This document shows positions 1 to 6,236 of a stretch of DNA of 6,912 bases, one piece after another. This DNA comes from Aquifex sp. Lineage in GTDB: Bacteria; Aquificota; Aquificia; Aquificales; Aquificaceae. How positions within the stretch are numbered: the stretch's first letter is position 1; every line of letters begins with the position of its first letter. Both the position numbers and the translations under genes were made by a program. The stretch covers positions 1 through 6,912 of the forward strand of contig WFPV01000101.1 of NCBI GenBank assembly GCA_015487405.1, written 5' to 3'. The notes under the pieces were generated by a model. That model was given only the letters and a program-made list of their open reading frames with translations, had not been told where the DNA came from and did no database searches.

Positions 1-399
1 GCGAAACCACAGACCTACATGAATAACTCAGGTGCTGCCGTGTTTAACCTACTTGAGGAGTATAACCTCTCACCAGAGAACATGCTCGTTGTTTACGATG
101 ACCTTGACCTTCCTTTAGGGAGCATGAGGCTGCGCCTTAAGGGAAGCTCGGGAGGACACAAGGGCGTTGAGTCCATCATAAAGTATATCGGCACCCAGAA
201 CTTCCCGAGACTACGCATAGGAATAGGAAGACCCAAAAAGAAGGAAGATGTTGTTAAATACGTCTTGTCTCCCTTCCCTCCCGAGGAGGAAAAGATTATA
301 AATCAGGTCATAAAGAAAGCTGCAAGGTGTATACTTAGGTCCGTTGAGATGTCCCCCGAGCGCGCTATGGAATACTGCAACAGGCAGGACCTCTTTTAA
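1..399 (+). CDS. pth: Peptidyl-tRNA hydrolase, C-terminal part (5' end outside window)
   Basis: Cytosolic enzyme that releases tRNA from prematurely terminated peptidyl-tRNAs by cleaving the ester bond. The reading frame is open to the first base, so the 132 visible residues are the last two thirds of a protein usually about 185-195 long; the catalytic His (His20 in E. coli) lies outside. Visible family hallmarks are KPQTYMNNSG near residues 2-11 (the KPxTYMNxSG motif with the substrate-binding Met-Asn), YDDLDLPLG with the Asp (codon 97-99) equivalent to E. coli Asp93, GSSGGHKG, and FPRLRIGIGRP. The ATG at 19 is an internal Met of the conserved motif and not the start. One oddity is Lys (160-162) where E. 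coli has Asn114 in GGHNG. The gene ends in TAA followed by an A5T6 tract. Identification is secure from the motif series. Confidence 0.97.
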   Translation, partial: AKPQTYMNNSGAAVFNLLEEYNLSPENMLVVYDDLDLPLGSMRLRLKGSSGGHKGVESIIKYIGTQNFPRLRIGIGRPKKKEDVVKYVLSPFPPEEEKIINQVIKKAARCILRSVEMSPERAMEYCNRQDLF

Positions 400-446
400 A
401 AATTTTTTCTCGTTTTAGGTAAGTAATGATTTATTTACTTTTCGGC

Positions 447-452
447 TATATT
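447..452 (+). promoter_or_regulatory. Possible -10 element upstream of the membrane-protein gene
   Basis: TATATT matches five of six bases of the bacterial -10 consensus and sits 22 bases before the ATG at 475, which would leave a very short leader holding only the ribosome binding site. No convincing -35 hexamer lies 16-18 bases upstream (the region reads TAATGA). The A5T6 tract at 398-408 would be near -50 to -60 and could act as an UP element. The assignment is weak; the gene may instead be transcribed by read-through from pth. Confidence 0.25.
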
Positions 453-459
453 AATAAGC

Positions 460-466
460 AAGGAGG
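460..466 (+). promoter_or_regulatory. Strong ribosome binding site for the membrane-protein gene
   Basis: AAGGAGG is a near-complete anti-16S match 8 bases before the ATG at 475. It fixes that ATG as the start and indicates independent, efficient initiation, in contrast to the coupled genes further downstream. Confidence 0.85.
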
Positions 467-474
467 GGCAAAGG

Positions 475-1608
475 ATGTTCTACGTTTCTAAGATAACTCC
501 CATTTTTTTTCTATTCGCCTTGTTTAACTTAGTGCTTTCGTTATTCCTTAAACTTACGGGAAACTTTGAACTCTTTGTTTTTACCTTGGTTTGGGGCTTC
601 GTAGGGCTTACCCTCATGGGAGCTATGTATCAAATAGTTCCCAACTCCCAAAACAGAAAACTCTCTAAACCGAAGGTATCTTACTTAGTATTTCTCGCTA
701 TTCTTTACGGATTTCTTAACGCATATTTCGGAAACTTGGTGGGAGGGAGCCTCGTCCTTATGTTTGCATACGCAGGCTTTCTCTTCCATATACTCACGAA
801 TATAAAAAACTTTATGCCCGTTACGGTGAAATTTCTAACGGTATCCGCCGCATACTTAACACTTTCTTACTTTTTCCTGTTCTTTAGTGCTCTTGGAGTT
901 CTTCCCCTTCAGCTTTCGGTTCACGCCTTAACGGTCGGCTCTATGCTAAATGCCATTTACGGTGTAGAGCTTGCCTGGATTCCCATGCTCCTTATGGAAA
1001 CTCTGAACGTAAAAAAAGCTCAGAGGCTATTTTGGGCTAAACAGGTCTCAACCCTTGCGGTTATACTCGCTTTCATCACTATGAACTACAAGCTGATAGC
1101 CCTCTCAATGTTCCTTGAACTTGGAGTTGCTCTCTACTTTATCTACTTGAACTACGAACTCCTTACCAAAAGGAGAATGCCTACTAAATTACCTCCGGTA
1201 GTGAAGATATTTTTAACCGCCTTGAGTTTATTACCTTTCGGTATAGTTGCGGGAGGATTTTTGGCTTCACGTCCCGAAGTGATAGCCTTCGCAAGGGACA
1301 TTCACATTGATATAATCCTCTACGGCTTCGGAGCCTTTACCATATTCGGAGGTATGCTCCACTTGCTTCCCCGGATAATGTGGAACTGGAAAGCTCAGGA
1401 GGGAACACCCGAGATAACGATAGCTGACCTGCTGGACGAAAAAAGCGTTCAGTTTTTCTTGGAAGCAGGAGCTCTGCTTTATATTATCTTCCTCGCCATT
1501 GACCTTACCTTTGAGCCCGTCAGCGTTCTTGCGGTCGTTCCTTACATACTCATCGTCGGCTTACTGCTCAAAAATTTGCTAAAAAGCCTGCTCCTTCCCC
1601 TTTCTTAA
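475..1608 (+). CDS. Polytopic membrane protein, possibly heme-copper oxidase subunit I-like or NnrS-like
   Basis: An integral membrane protein of 377 residues with about 11-12 hydrophobic segments (roughly residues 8-28, 32-55, 68-88, 90-108, 117-142, 146-170, 188-203, 205-226, 242-264, 276-298, 326-345, 349-368). I do not recognise a specific named family. Three segments carry Gly-rich helices with His: GAMYQIVP at 49-56, HALTVG starting at His150, and His277 ... GGMLHLLPR with His296. HALTVG recalls NnrS proteins, while the G(A/G)M(Y/L)xx(V/L)P pattern occurs in small heme-copper oxidase subunit I-like proteins; heme or metal binding is therefore an inference only. A cytoplasmic-looking basic loop TKRRMPTK lies at 231-238. 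There is no cleavable signal peptide apart from the first helix. The start is fixed by the AAGGAGG at 460-466. The gene stands between pth and tal with spacers of 75 and 62 bases, so it may be its own transcription unit. The coding call is firm; the function is open. Confidence 0.88.
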   Translation: MFYVSKITPIFFLFALFNLVLSLFLKLTGNFELFVFTLVWGFVGLTLMGAMYQIVPNSQNRKLSKPKVSYLVFLAILYGFLNAYFGNLVGGSLVLMFAYAGFLFHILTNIKNFMPVTVKFLTVSAAYLTLSYFFLFFSALGVLPLQLSVHALTVGSMLNAIYGVELAWIPMLLMETLNVKKAQRLFWAKQVSTLAVILAFITMNYKLIALSMFLELGVALYFIYLNYELLTKRRMPTKLPPVVKIFLTALSLLPFGIVAGGFLASRPEVIAFARDIHIDIILYGFGAFTIFGGMLHLLPRIMWNWKAQEGTPEITIADLLDEKSVQFFLEAGALLYIIFLAIDLTFEPVSVLAVVPYILIVGLLLKNLLKSLLLPLS

Positions 1609-1621
1609 GCCCTTTCCTCCT

Positions 1622-1630
1622 TGTTAAAAT
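1622..1630 (+). promoter_or_regulatory. Candidate extended -10 promoter for the tal-pgk operon
   Basis: TGTTAAAAT fits the extended -10 form TGn-TAnAAT, with hexamer TAAAAT at 1625-1630. It sits in the 62-base gap after the membrane-protein stop. No good -35 is visible (the region around 1602-1607 reads TTCTTA), which is tolerable for an extended -10. Transcription would start near 1637, giving a leader of about 34 bases that contains the hairpin at 1651-1663. Confidence 0.4.
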
Positions 1631-1650
1631 GTTATTTACCTTCGCTTAAA

Positions 1651-1663
1651 ACCTCTCGGAGGT
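1651..1663 (+). promoter_or_regulatory. Small hairpin containing the tal ribosome binding site
   Basis: ACCTC (1651-1655) pairs perfectly with GAGGT (1659-1663) around the 3-base loop TCG. The 3' arm is the core of the tal ribosome binding site GGAGGT (1658-1663), 7 bases before the ATG at 1671. In the transcript the structure would mask the site at low temperature and should melt easily in a thermophile. The pairing is seen directly; any regulatory role is inference. Confidence 0.45.
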
Positions 1664-1670
1664 AGCATAG

Positions 1671-2324
1671 ATGAAATTCTTCTTAGATACTGCAAACGTA
1701 GAAGAAATTAAAAAGGCACTGGAGTGGGGAATCCTTGACGGAGTTACTACAAATCCCACACTCATATCCAAAACCGGTAAACCCTTCAAAGAAGTTGTAA
1801 AAGAAATATTGGAACTCGTAGAGGGACCCGTCAGTTTGGAAACAGTCTCCTTAGATGCAGAAGGAATGATTAGAGAGGGAAGAATGCTCGCGGAGCTTGG
1901 AGAAAATGTTGTTGTAAAAATACCCATGACCCCCGAGGGGATGAAGGCGGTTCAGGTATTGGAGAGTGAAGGAATTCCCACAAACGTAACCCTTGTATTT
2001 TCTCCCATGCAAGCGTTAATCGCTGCAAAAGCGGGAGCTTCTTACGTTTCCCCCTTCGTGGGAAGACTGGACGATATTAGCTCCGACGGAATGAGACTCA
2101 TCCAGGACGTTAAAGATATCTTTGATAACTACGAATTTGACACAGAAATAATCGTTGCGAGCGTAAGACACCCTATGCACGTTTACCAAGCAGCACTTAT
2201 AGGAGCACACATCTGCACTATGCCCTTTAAAGTTATGGAACAGCTCTTCAAACATCCTCTCACCGATATCGGTATAGAGCGTTTCCTCAAAGACTGGGAA
2301 AAGGTTCCCGAAAAACCCTTCTAA
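1671..2324 (+). CDS. tal: Transaldolase, short TalC/MipB-type
   Basis: Cytosolic transaldolase of the non-oxidative pentose phosphate pathway, transferring a dihydroxyacetone unit between sedoheptulose 7-phosphate/glyceraldehyde 3-phosphate and erythrose 4-phosphate/fructose 6-phosphate. It has the short form (217 residues), a single TIM-barrel. Visible features are MKFFLDTAN with Asp6, GVTTNPTL with Asn28, Schiff-base Lys83 in VVKIPMT, GIPTN at 101-105, and [11 protein letters not shown] at 125-135. Two positions separate true transaldolases from fructose-6-phosphate aldolases in this fold: Glu57 (Gln59 in E. coli FsaA) and Phe129 (Tyr131 in FsaA). Both carry the transaldolase residue, so transaldolase activity is favoured over FSA. 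The start is set by GGAGGT 7 bases upstream and by the conserved N-terminus. It is first in a tight unit with pgk, 13 bases downstream. Confidence 0.95.
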   Translation: MKFFLDTANVEEIKKALEWGILDGVTTNPTLISKTGKPFKEVVKEILELVEGPVSLETVSLDAEGMIREGRMLAELGENVVVKIPMTPEGMKAVQVLESEGIPTNVTLVFSPMQALIAAKAGASYVSPFVGRLDDISSDGMRLIQDVKDIFDNYEFDTEIIVASVRHPMHVYQAALIGAHICTMPFKVMEQLFKHPLTDIGIERFLKDWEKVPEKPF

Positions 2325-2331
2325 GGGAGGT
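2323..2331 (+). promoter_or_regulatory. Ribosome binding site for pgk overlapping the tal stop
   Basis: AAGGGAGGT begins within the tal TAA codon and ends 6 bases before the TTG at 2338. This strong site justifies the TTG start and places initiation where ribosomes finishing tal would be released. The preceding CCCT (2316-2319) can pair with AGGG (2324-2327) around a TCTA loop, a second small hairpin touching a ribosome binding site in this operon. Confidence 0.8.
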
Positions 2332-2337
2332 AAAGGA

Positions 2338-3528
2338 TTGCTCAGAAAAAAGAGCCTGAGGGATATAGACGTAAAAGGAAAAAAGGTTCTCGTGAGAGTT
2401 GATTACAATGTCCCCATAGACGAACAGGGAAACATAGTTGACGATACAAGAATAAGGGCTTCTCTTCCCACCGTTGAATATCTCCTGGATGCGGGAGCAA
2501 AAGTTATTTTAATGTCCCACTTAGGAAGACCAAAAGGTAAGGACCCCAAATACAGTCTTGCTCCCGTTGCCAAGAGACTCTCAAGATACATAGAGAGAGA
2601 CGTAAAACTCGCTCCCGACTGCGTAGGGGAAGAAGTTAAGGCTCTCGTAAACTCCATGAAAGAGGGAGAAGTCGTTTTATTAGAAAACCTTCGGTTTCAT
2701 AAAGAAGAAACCGAGTGTGACGAAAACTTTGCGAGGGAGATCGCCAGTCTTGGAGAGGTTTACGTTGCAGACGCCTTCGGAACATGCCACAGAAAGCACG
2801 CGAGCGTCTACTTGGTTCCCAAGTTCTTAAAACCTGCAGTAATGGGCTTCTTATTGGAGAAGGAGCTCAACTACTTTGAAAAGGCTATGGTAGCTCCCCA
2901 AAGACCGGTGGTCGCAATACTCGGGGGAGCAAAGGTATCGTCCAAGCTTGAGGTTATAAAGAACCTCATAAGGAGAGTGGATAAACTCTTCATCGGTGGA
3001 GCTATGGCTTTCACCTTCTTGAAAGCCCTCGGCTATCAGGTAGGAAGTTCCCTTGTTGAAGATGACCTTCAAGACGTTGCCAGGGACCTCATAGACGTGG
3101 CTCAAAAGCTGGAAATAAAACTATACCTTCCCGTCGATTTCGTAATAGGAAAGGAGGTTTCCGAAAACACTCCTACGAAGATAGTCCCCTGGCAAGAGAT
3201 ACCCGACGGATGGATGGGACTGGATATAGGACCCGTTTCCGTTAAGCTTGTTGAAGAGATTATCTCGGACGCTCAGACCATCATCTGGAACGGACCCATG
3301 GGCGTTTTTGAGATAGACAAGTTTAAGCACGGAACCATAGAGGTGGCAAAACTCTTAGCGCAATCCCCCGCACTTACCATAGCGGGAGGAGGAGACACGG
3401 ACCACGCCATACACAAAGCTGGTGTATTCCACGCCTTTGACTTCGTATCCACCGGAGGTGGAGCCTTCTTAGAGCTATTAGCAGGGAAAGAACTTCCCTG
3501 TCTTGTGAATTTAGACGATAAGGAGTAG
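2338..3528 (+). CDS. pgk: Phosphoglycerate kinase (TTG start)
   Basis: Cytosolic glycolytic/gluconeogenic kinase interconverting 1,3-bisphosphoglycerate + ADP and 3-phosphoglycerate + ATP; in an autotroph it probably works mainly in the gluconeogenic direction. Length 396 is normal for the bacterial family. The substrate domain shows VLVRVDYNVP at 17-26, DDTRIRASLPT at 35-45, SHLGRPKG at 60-67, LLENLRFHKEE at 114-124 and DAFGTCHRKHAS at 145-156. The nucleotide domain shows AILGGAKVSSKLEVI at 193-207, GGAMAFTFLKA at 220-230, WNGPMGVFE at 317-325, AGGGDT at 349-354 and STGGGAFLELL at 371-381. The start is TTG, as no ATG lies near the conserved N-terminus and a strong site precedes it. It follows tal by 13 bases and precedes the next gene by 3, with the next gene's AAGGAG inside its final codons. 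The identification is certain. Confidence 0.98.
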   Translation: MLRKKSLRDIDVKGKKVLVRVDYNVPIDEQGNIVDDTRIRASLPTVEYLLDAGAKVILMSHLGRPKGKDPKYSLAPVAKRLSRYIERDVKLAPDCVGEEVKALVNSMKEGEVVLLENLRFHKEETECDENFAREIASLGEVYVADAFGTCHRKHASVYLVPKFLKPAVMGFLLEKELNYFEKAMVAPQRPVVAILGGAKVSSKLEVIKNLIRRVDKLFIGGAMAFTFLKALGYQVGSSLVEDDLQDVARDLIDVAQKLEIKLYLPVDFVIGKEVSENTPTKIVPWQEIPDGWMGLDIGPVSVKLVEEIISDAQTIIWNGPMGVFEIDKFKHGTIEVAKLLAQSPALTIAGGGDTDHAIHKAGVFHAFDFVSTGGGAFLELLAGKELPCLVNLDDKE

Positions 3529-3531
3529 CCT

Positions 3532-5088
3532 ATGCCCGTTCCGCCGACAGCAAAACCCTTAACGGTTAAGGAGTTCGACAGGGCTGTTAGCGGAGTATGC
3601 GGAGGATGTTCCGCTTCCTGTGGATACATATCTTACTTCAAAGGCAAGGAGCTCATTGACCTATACGGGCATCCCCACGACCCAAACGGGATAGGGAGCT
3701 TCTGTACGAAAGGGATAACTTACATTCAAGAAATCCCCAAAAATCCCCTGAGGATAAGAGAGCCTCTTCTTAAGGAAAGAAACACCTTTAAGAAAATTTC
3801 TTGGGAGAATGTTAAAAACTTTCTAAGAGAAGCTCTAAAGGGAAAAGTTGCCTTCTTCTTTGACAGGTTCTCCGGTATTGAGGAGTATCTGATTGCGAGG
3901 GAACTCACAGAAGAAATCTTCACCGATAGCGTTTACCTTCCTTTTAGAAGTTCTTCCGTAAGACCCCAAGCTTGGGCGGAAAAGAGGGCTATCCTCATCT
4001 TTGAGGCTGAACCTACCTTTTCTGAAGTTATGCTGACACGCTGGATAGTGGACGCCTTTGAGAGGGACGCCTACATCCTAGCAGTTGGAAGCAGGTTCAC
4101 CACGGTGTTCCAGAAGGCTACGGACAAAGTTCTAACCACTCCCGACGAGACGGTAAAAATCTTAGAAAAGATAGCAGGAGGGAATTACGAAGAGAAGGTT
4201 ATTAAACTCCTTGAGCTTTTGGGGGAAGAAACTCAGGTAATAGTTGGAGACACTCTCCTTAGGAGTCCCTTCAGAAACAGGGTTTTAAACGCGGTAAAGA
4301 AGATAAGGGAAAGGTTCGGAAGTGATTACAGCTTTATAGGGAATTTCACTCCTTTTGAAACAAAAGAGCTGAAAGAGTTCCTTGAAAGGATTCAAGAGTT
4401 TGATACACTCGTGTTGTTCGGGAATCCCTTCATTTATTTGAAGGATACGGATGTCGTTGAGGGGAAAACCGTTATAAACTTTGCATACTTTCCTACAATT
4501 ACTGCAAATAACAGCACTCTTATAGTCCCGAGAACTACCTACGCGGAGAGGGAGTTCATCAATAGGGGAGTAGGTTTCTTAGCTTACTCACCTCAGGTTC
4601 TTGAGAATGAGTTTCCCCAGCCTTACGAGCTACTCTCCGAGGTCATGGGAATTTCACCGAAGGTGGAGGAGTTTTTAAAGGATTTTGGAGTTTCTTTAGA
4701 AGATTTAAAGACCGCCGAAGGCGGTATCTTAATAAATAAAAAAGATATTAAGGAGTTTTCTTTTGAACCTGAAGGGGAGATTAGCTCCGAATACTGGCTG
4801 ATTTGCGATAACACTCTGACGGAGGATTTGGGACACTGGAATCCCTGGACGCACTCCCTTGAAAGGGAGCAGTTCGCTTACGTTAAGGAGAGGACGAGAG
4901 GGAAACTTGGACTCGGAGATGAAATAGAGCTAAACGGAGTAAAGCTAAGGCTAAAGGTGAATAACAACATAGCCGATAAGGTGGTTTTTGTTCCGAACTC
5001 CTTTGAGGAGTTTCAACCTTTTGAGCCGGGTGTGAGAGTGGGAAGGTTGATGAAGAAGCCTTACTATCGTATTGAGGAGCTTCCTTAA
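3532..5088 (+). CDS. Short NuoG-like/molybdopterin-oxidoreductase-fold iron-sulfur protein
   Basis: A 518-residue protein whose first ~90 residues form a Molybdop_Fe4S4-type domain: Cys23, Cys26, Cys30 and Cys58 (C-x2-C-x3-C-x27-C) should bind one [4Fe-4S] cluster, followed by the conserved Lys60-Gly61 and a PLR...PLL...ISWENV stretch typical of the family. The rest follows the MopB layout in compressed form: AILIFEAEP at 153-161, a Rossmann-like part ending near KVLTTPDE (199-206), LVLFGNPF at 293-300, TTYAEREFINRG at 335-346 (ADVVLP/E..GT-like), and a MopB_CT-like C-terminus near 421-490. Typical members run 700-900 residues. The only other Cys is 425, so no Cys/Sec metal ligand is seen. 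The cluster spacing equals that of NuoG cluster N7, but the NuoG N-terminal [2Fe-2S]/ferredoxin domains are missing. AAGGAG at 3520-3525 inside pgk sets the ATG at 3532. It is likely cytoplasmic (no signal peptide). The true partner and reaction are unknown; a NuoG relative, a formylmethanofuran dehydrogenase B-like subunit or an orphan are all possible. Confidence 0.85.
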   Translation: MPVPPTAKPLTVKEFDRAVSGVCGGCSASCGYISYFKGKELIDLYGHPHDPNGIGSFCTKGITYIQEIPKNPLRIREPLLKERNTFKKISWENVKNFLREALKGKVAFFFDRFSGIEEYLIARELTEEIFTDSVYLPFRSSSVRPQAWAEKRAILIFEAEPTFSEVMLTRWIVDAFERDAYILAVGSRFTTVFQKATDKVLTTPDETVKILEKIAGGNYEEKVIKLLELLGEETQVIVGDTLLRSPFRNRVLNAVKKIRERFGSDYSFIGNFTPFETKELKEFLERIQEFDTLVLFGNPFIYLKDTDVVEGKTVINFAYFPTITANNSTLIVPRTTYAEREFINRGVGFLAYSPQVLENEFPQPYELLSEVMGISPKVEEFLKDFGVSLEDLKTAEGGILINKKDIKEFSFEPEGEISSEYWLICDNTLTEDLGHWNPWTHSLEREQFAYVKERTRGKLGLGDEIELNGVKLRLKVNNNIADKVVFVPNSFEEFQPFEPGVRVGRLMKKPYYRIEELP

Positions 5089-6224
5089 GTGGTGTATTCG
5101 GCGTTCAGCTTAATGTAGTCGTAGCCGATATCGGAGGAATAGTAGGTCCACTCGTAATCCCCTTCGTTGAGCTCAACGGTTATGTCTATCTCCTTGTCCT
5201 CTTCAAGGTGTTTCTTTGCTTTCTCAAGGTTCTCGTCGTGGGGCTTTCCGTCGTAAAGCAGGTATCCTCCTACGTATATCTCCATCTTAAAGGGGTCTAT
5301 TGGGAACTCGGTGCTTCCCGCGGCTGCGGCTATCCTTCCCCAGTTGGGGTCCCTTCCGAAGACTGCGGTCTTGACGAGGAGTGAGGTGGCTATCGCTTTC
5401 GCTATCTCTTTAGCCTTTATCTCCGTTATAACACTCCTGACGTTTGCCTTTATTATCTTGGTTGCTCCCTCACCGTCCGCCACTATCTGCTTGGCGAGGT
5501 TTTCAGAAACCTTCTGAAGTTCAAACTCTACGGTATCTAAGTCCGCCTCCACTTCTCCGAGGGCTATTATTCCAAAGGCGTCGTTTGTGCTTTCACATCC
5601 GTCAACGGTTATGGAGTTGAAGGTTTTTTCCGTAATTCTCTCGTGCATTCTGCGAAGGGCTATGTAGTCAAGGTCTGCGTTGGTAAAGGTGAAGGCGAGC
5701 ATCGTAGCCATTGAAGGGTGTATCATTCCCGCTCCCTTTGCGAAACCGAAGGTCTCTAAATTCTTAAAGGTTGCAAAGTCATACTTTGGGAACCTGTCGG
5801 TGGTGGATATGGTCTCGGAGGCTTTTTTTAGGTCAAGGGGTTGAAGATTCTGACAGGCTTCTTCTATGGCTTTTAAGACCTTGTCTATGGGAAGGGGCTT
5901 TCCGATAATTCCCGTTGAAAAGACGAGAACCTCTTCTTTGGGAATATCCAAAAGTTTTGAGACCTGCTCCGCCATCATCTCGGCGTGCTTTACTCCCTCC
6001 TCCCCCGTTCCGCAGTTGGCGTTTCCGCTGTTTACCACGAAAGCGGATATCTTTTCCCTCTCCCGGGCTATCCTTTCGGAGTATATGACGGAACCTGCCT
6101 TGAAGTAGTTGTCGGTAAAGACGAAGGAAGCTACGCAGGGGTAGGGTAGTGCCACCACGAGCAGGTCCGGATTTCCGCTTTCTTTCAGTCCCGCTTTACC
6201 TATTCCCATTAAAATTTCCGCCAT
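5085..6224 (-). CDS. argJ: Glutamate N-acetyltransferase/ornithine acetyltransferase ArgJ
   Basis: Enzyme of the cyclic arginine pathway that moves acetyl from N-acetylornithine to glutamate; some homologues also use acetyl-CoA. It is a self-processing Ntn-like precursor. The cleavage motif KGAGMIHPSMATML (residues 163-176) is intact, with predicted cleavage between Ala173 and Thr174 (5706/5705), Thr174 becoming the nucleophile of the beta chain. Also visible are VVNSGNANCGTG at 63-74, the oxyanion region STGIIG at 103-108, DGCESTND at 208-215, GRDPNWGRIAAA at 290-301 and the family-typical end IKLNAEYTT. At 379 residues it lacks most of the usual ~20-residue N-terminal extension; an in-frame TAA lies 7 codons above the start, with no alternative start codon between. 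A second Met at residue 6 (6209) is a possible start. AGGA overlaps the upstream gene's TAG, suggesting coupling. Its stop overlaps that of the convergent operon by 4 bases. Confidence 0.97.
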   Translation of the reverse strand: MAEILMGIGKAGLKESGNPDLLVVALPYPCVASFVFTDNYFKAGSVIYSERIAREREKISAFVVNSGNANCGTGEEGVKHAEMMAEQVSKLLDIPKEEVLVFSTGIIGKPLPIDKVLKAIEEACQNLQPLDLKKASETISTTDRFPKYDFATFKNLETFGFAKGAGMIHPSMATMLAFTFTNADLDYIALRRMHERITEKTFNSITVDGCESTNDAFGIIALGEVEADLDTVEFELQKVSENLAKQIVADGEGATKIIKANVRSVITEIKAKEIAKAIATSLLVKTAVFGRDPNWGRIAAAAGSTEFPIDPFKMEIYVGGYLLYDGKPHDENLEKAKKHLEEDKEIDITVELNEGDYEWTYYSSDIGYDYIKLNAEYTT

Positions 6225-6232
6225 AGCATTAA

Positions 6233-6236
6233 TCCT
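6233..6236 (-). promoter_or_regulatory. Short ribosome binding site for argJ within the upstream stop
   Basis: On the minus strand the upstream gene ends TAG-GA, and AGGA lies 8 bases before the argJ ATG at 6224. The match is weak compared with the other sites in the window, which suggests argJ depends on ribosomes arriving from the protease gene. Confidence 0.5.

Noticed and set aside
19..399. ATG at 19 as the true start of a short protein
   Set aside because: The upstream codons AKPQTY complete the conserved Pth motif, so this Met is internal and the gene begins before the window.
398..408. A/T palindrome after pth as an intrinsic terminator
   Set aside because: It has no GC stem and no loop; such a helix would not be stable, particularly at thermophile temperatures.
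1646..2255. Minus-strand open frames opposite tal
   Set aside because: They are shadows of the tal reading frame, with Ser-rich or Cys/His-scattered translations and no domain pattern.
3273..3629. 118-codon open frame on the minus strand spanning the pgk/Fe-S gene junction
   Set aside because: It lies antisense across two well-supported genes, is Ser/Pro-rich low-information sequence, and has no ribosome binding site or recognisable motif.
5040..5110. Bidirectional terminator between the convergent operons
   Set aside because: I looked for a GC stem with flanking T/A tracts; only the imperfect AGGAGCTTCCT palindrome, without loop space or T run, is present.
5311..6108. Plus-strand open frames opposite argJ
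   Set aside because: The argJ frame is fully explained by family motifs; these antisense frames show no coding features.
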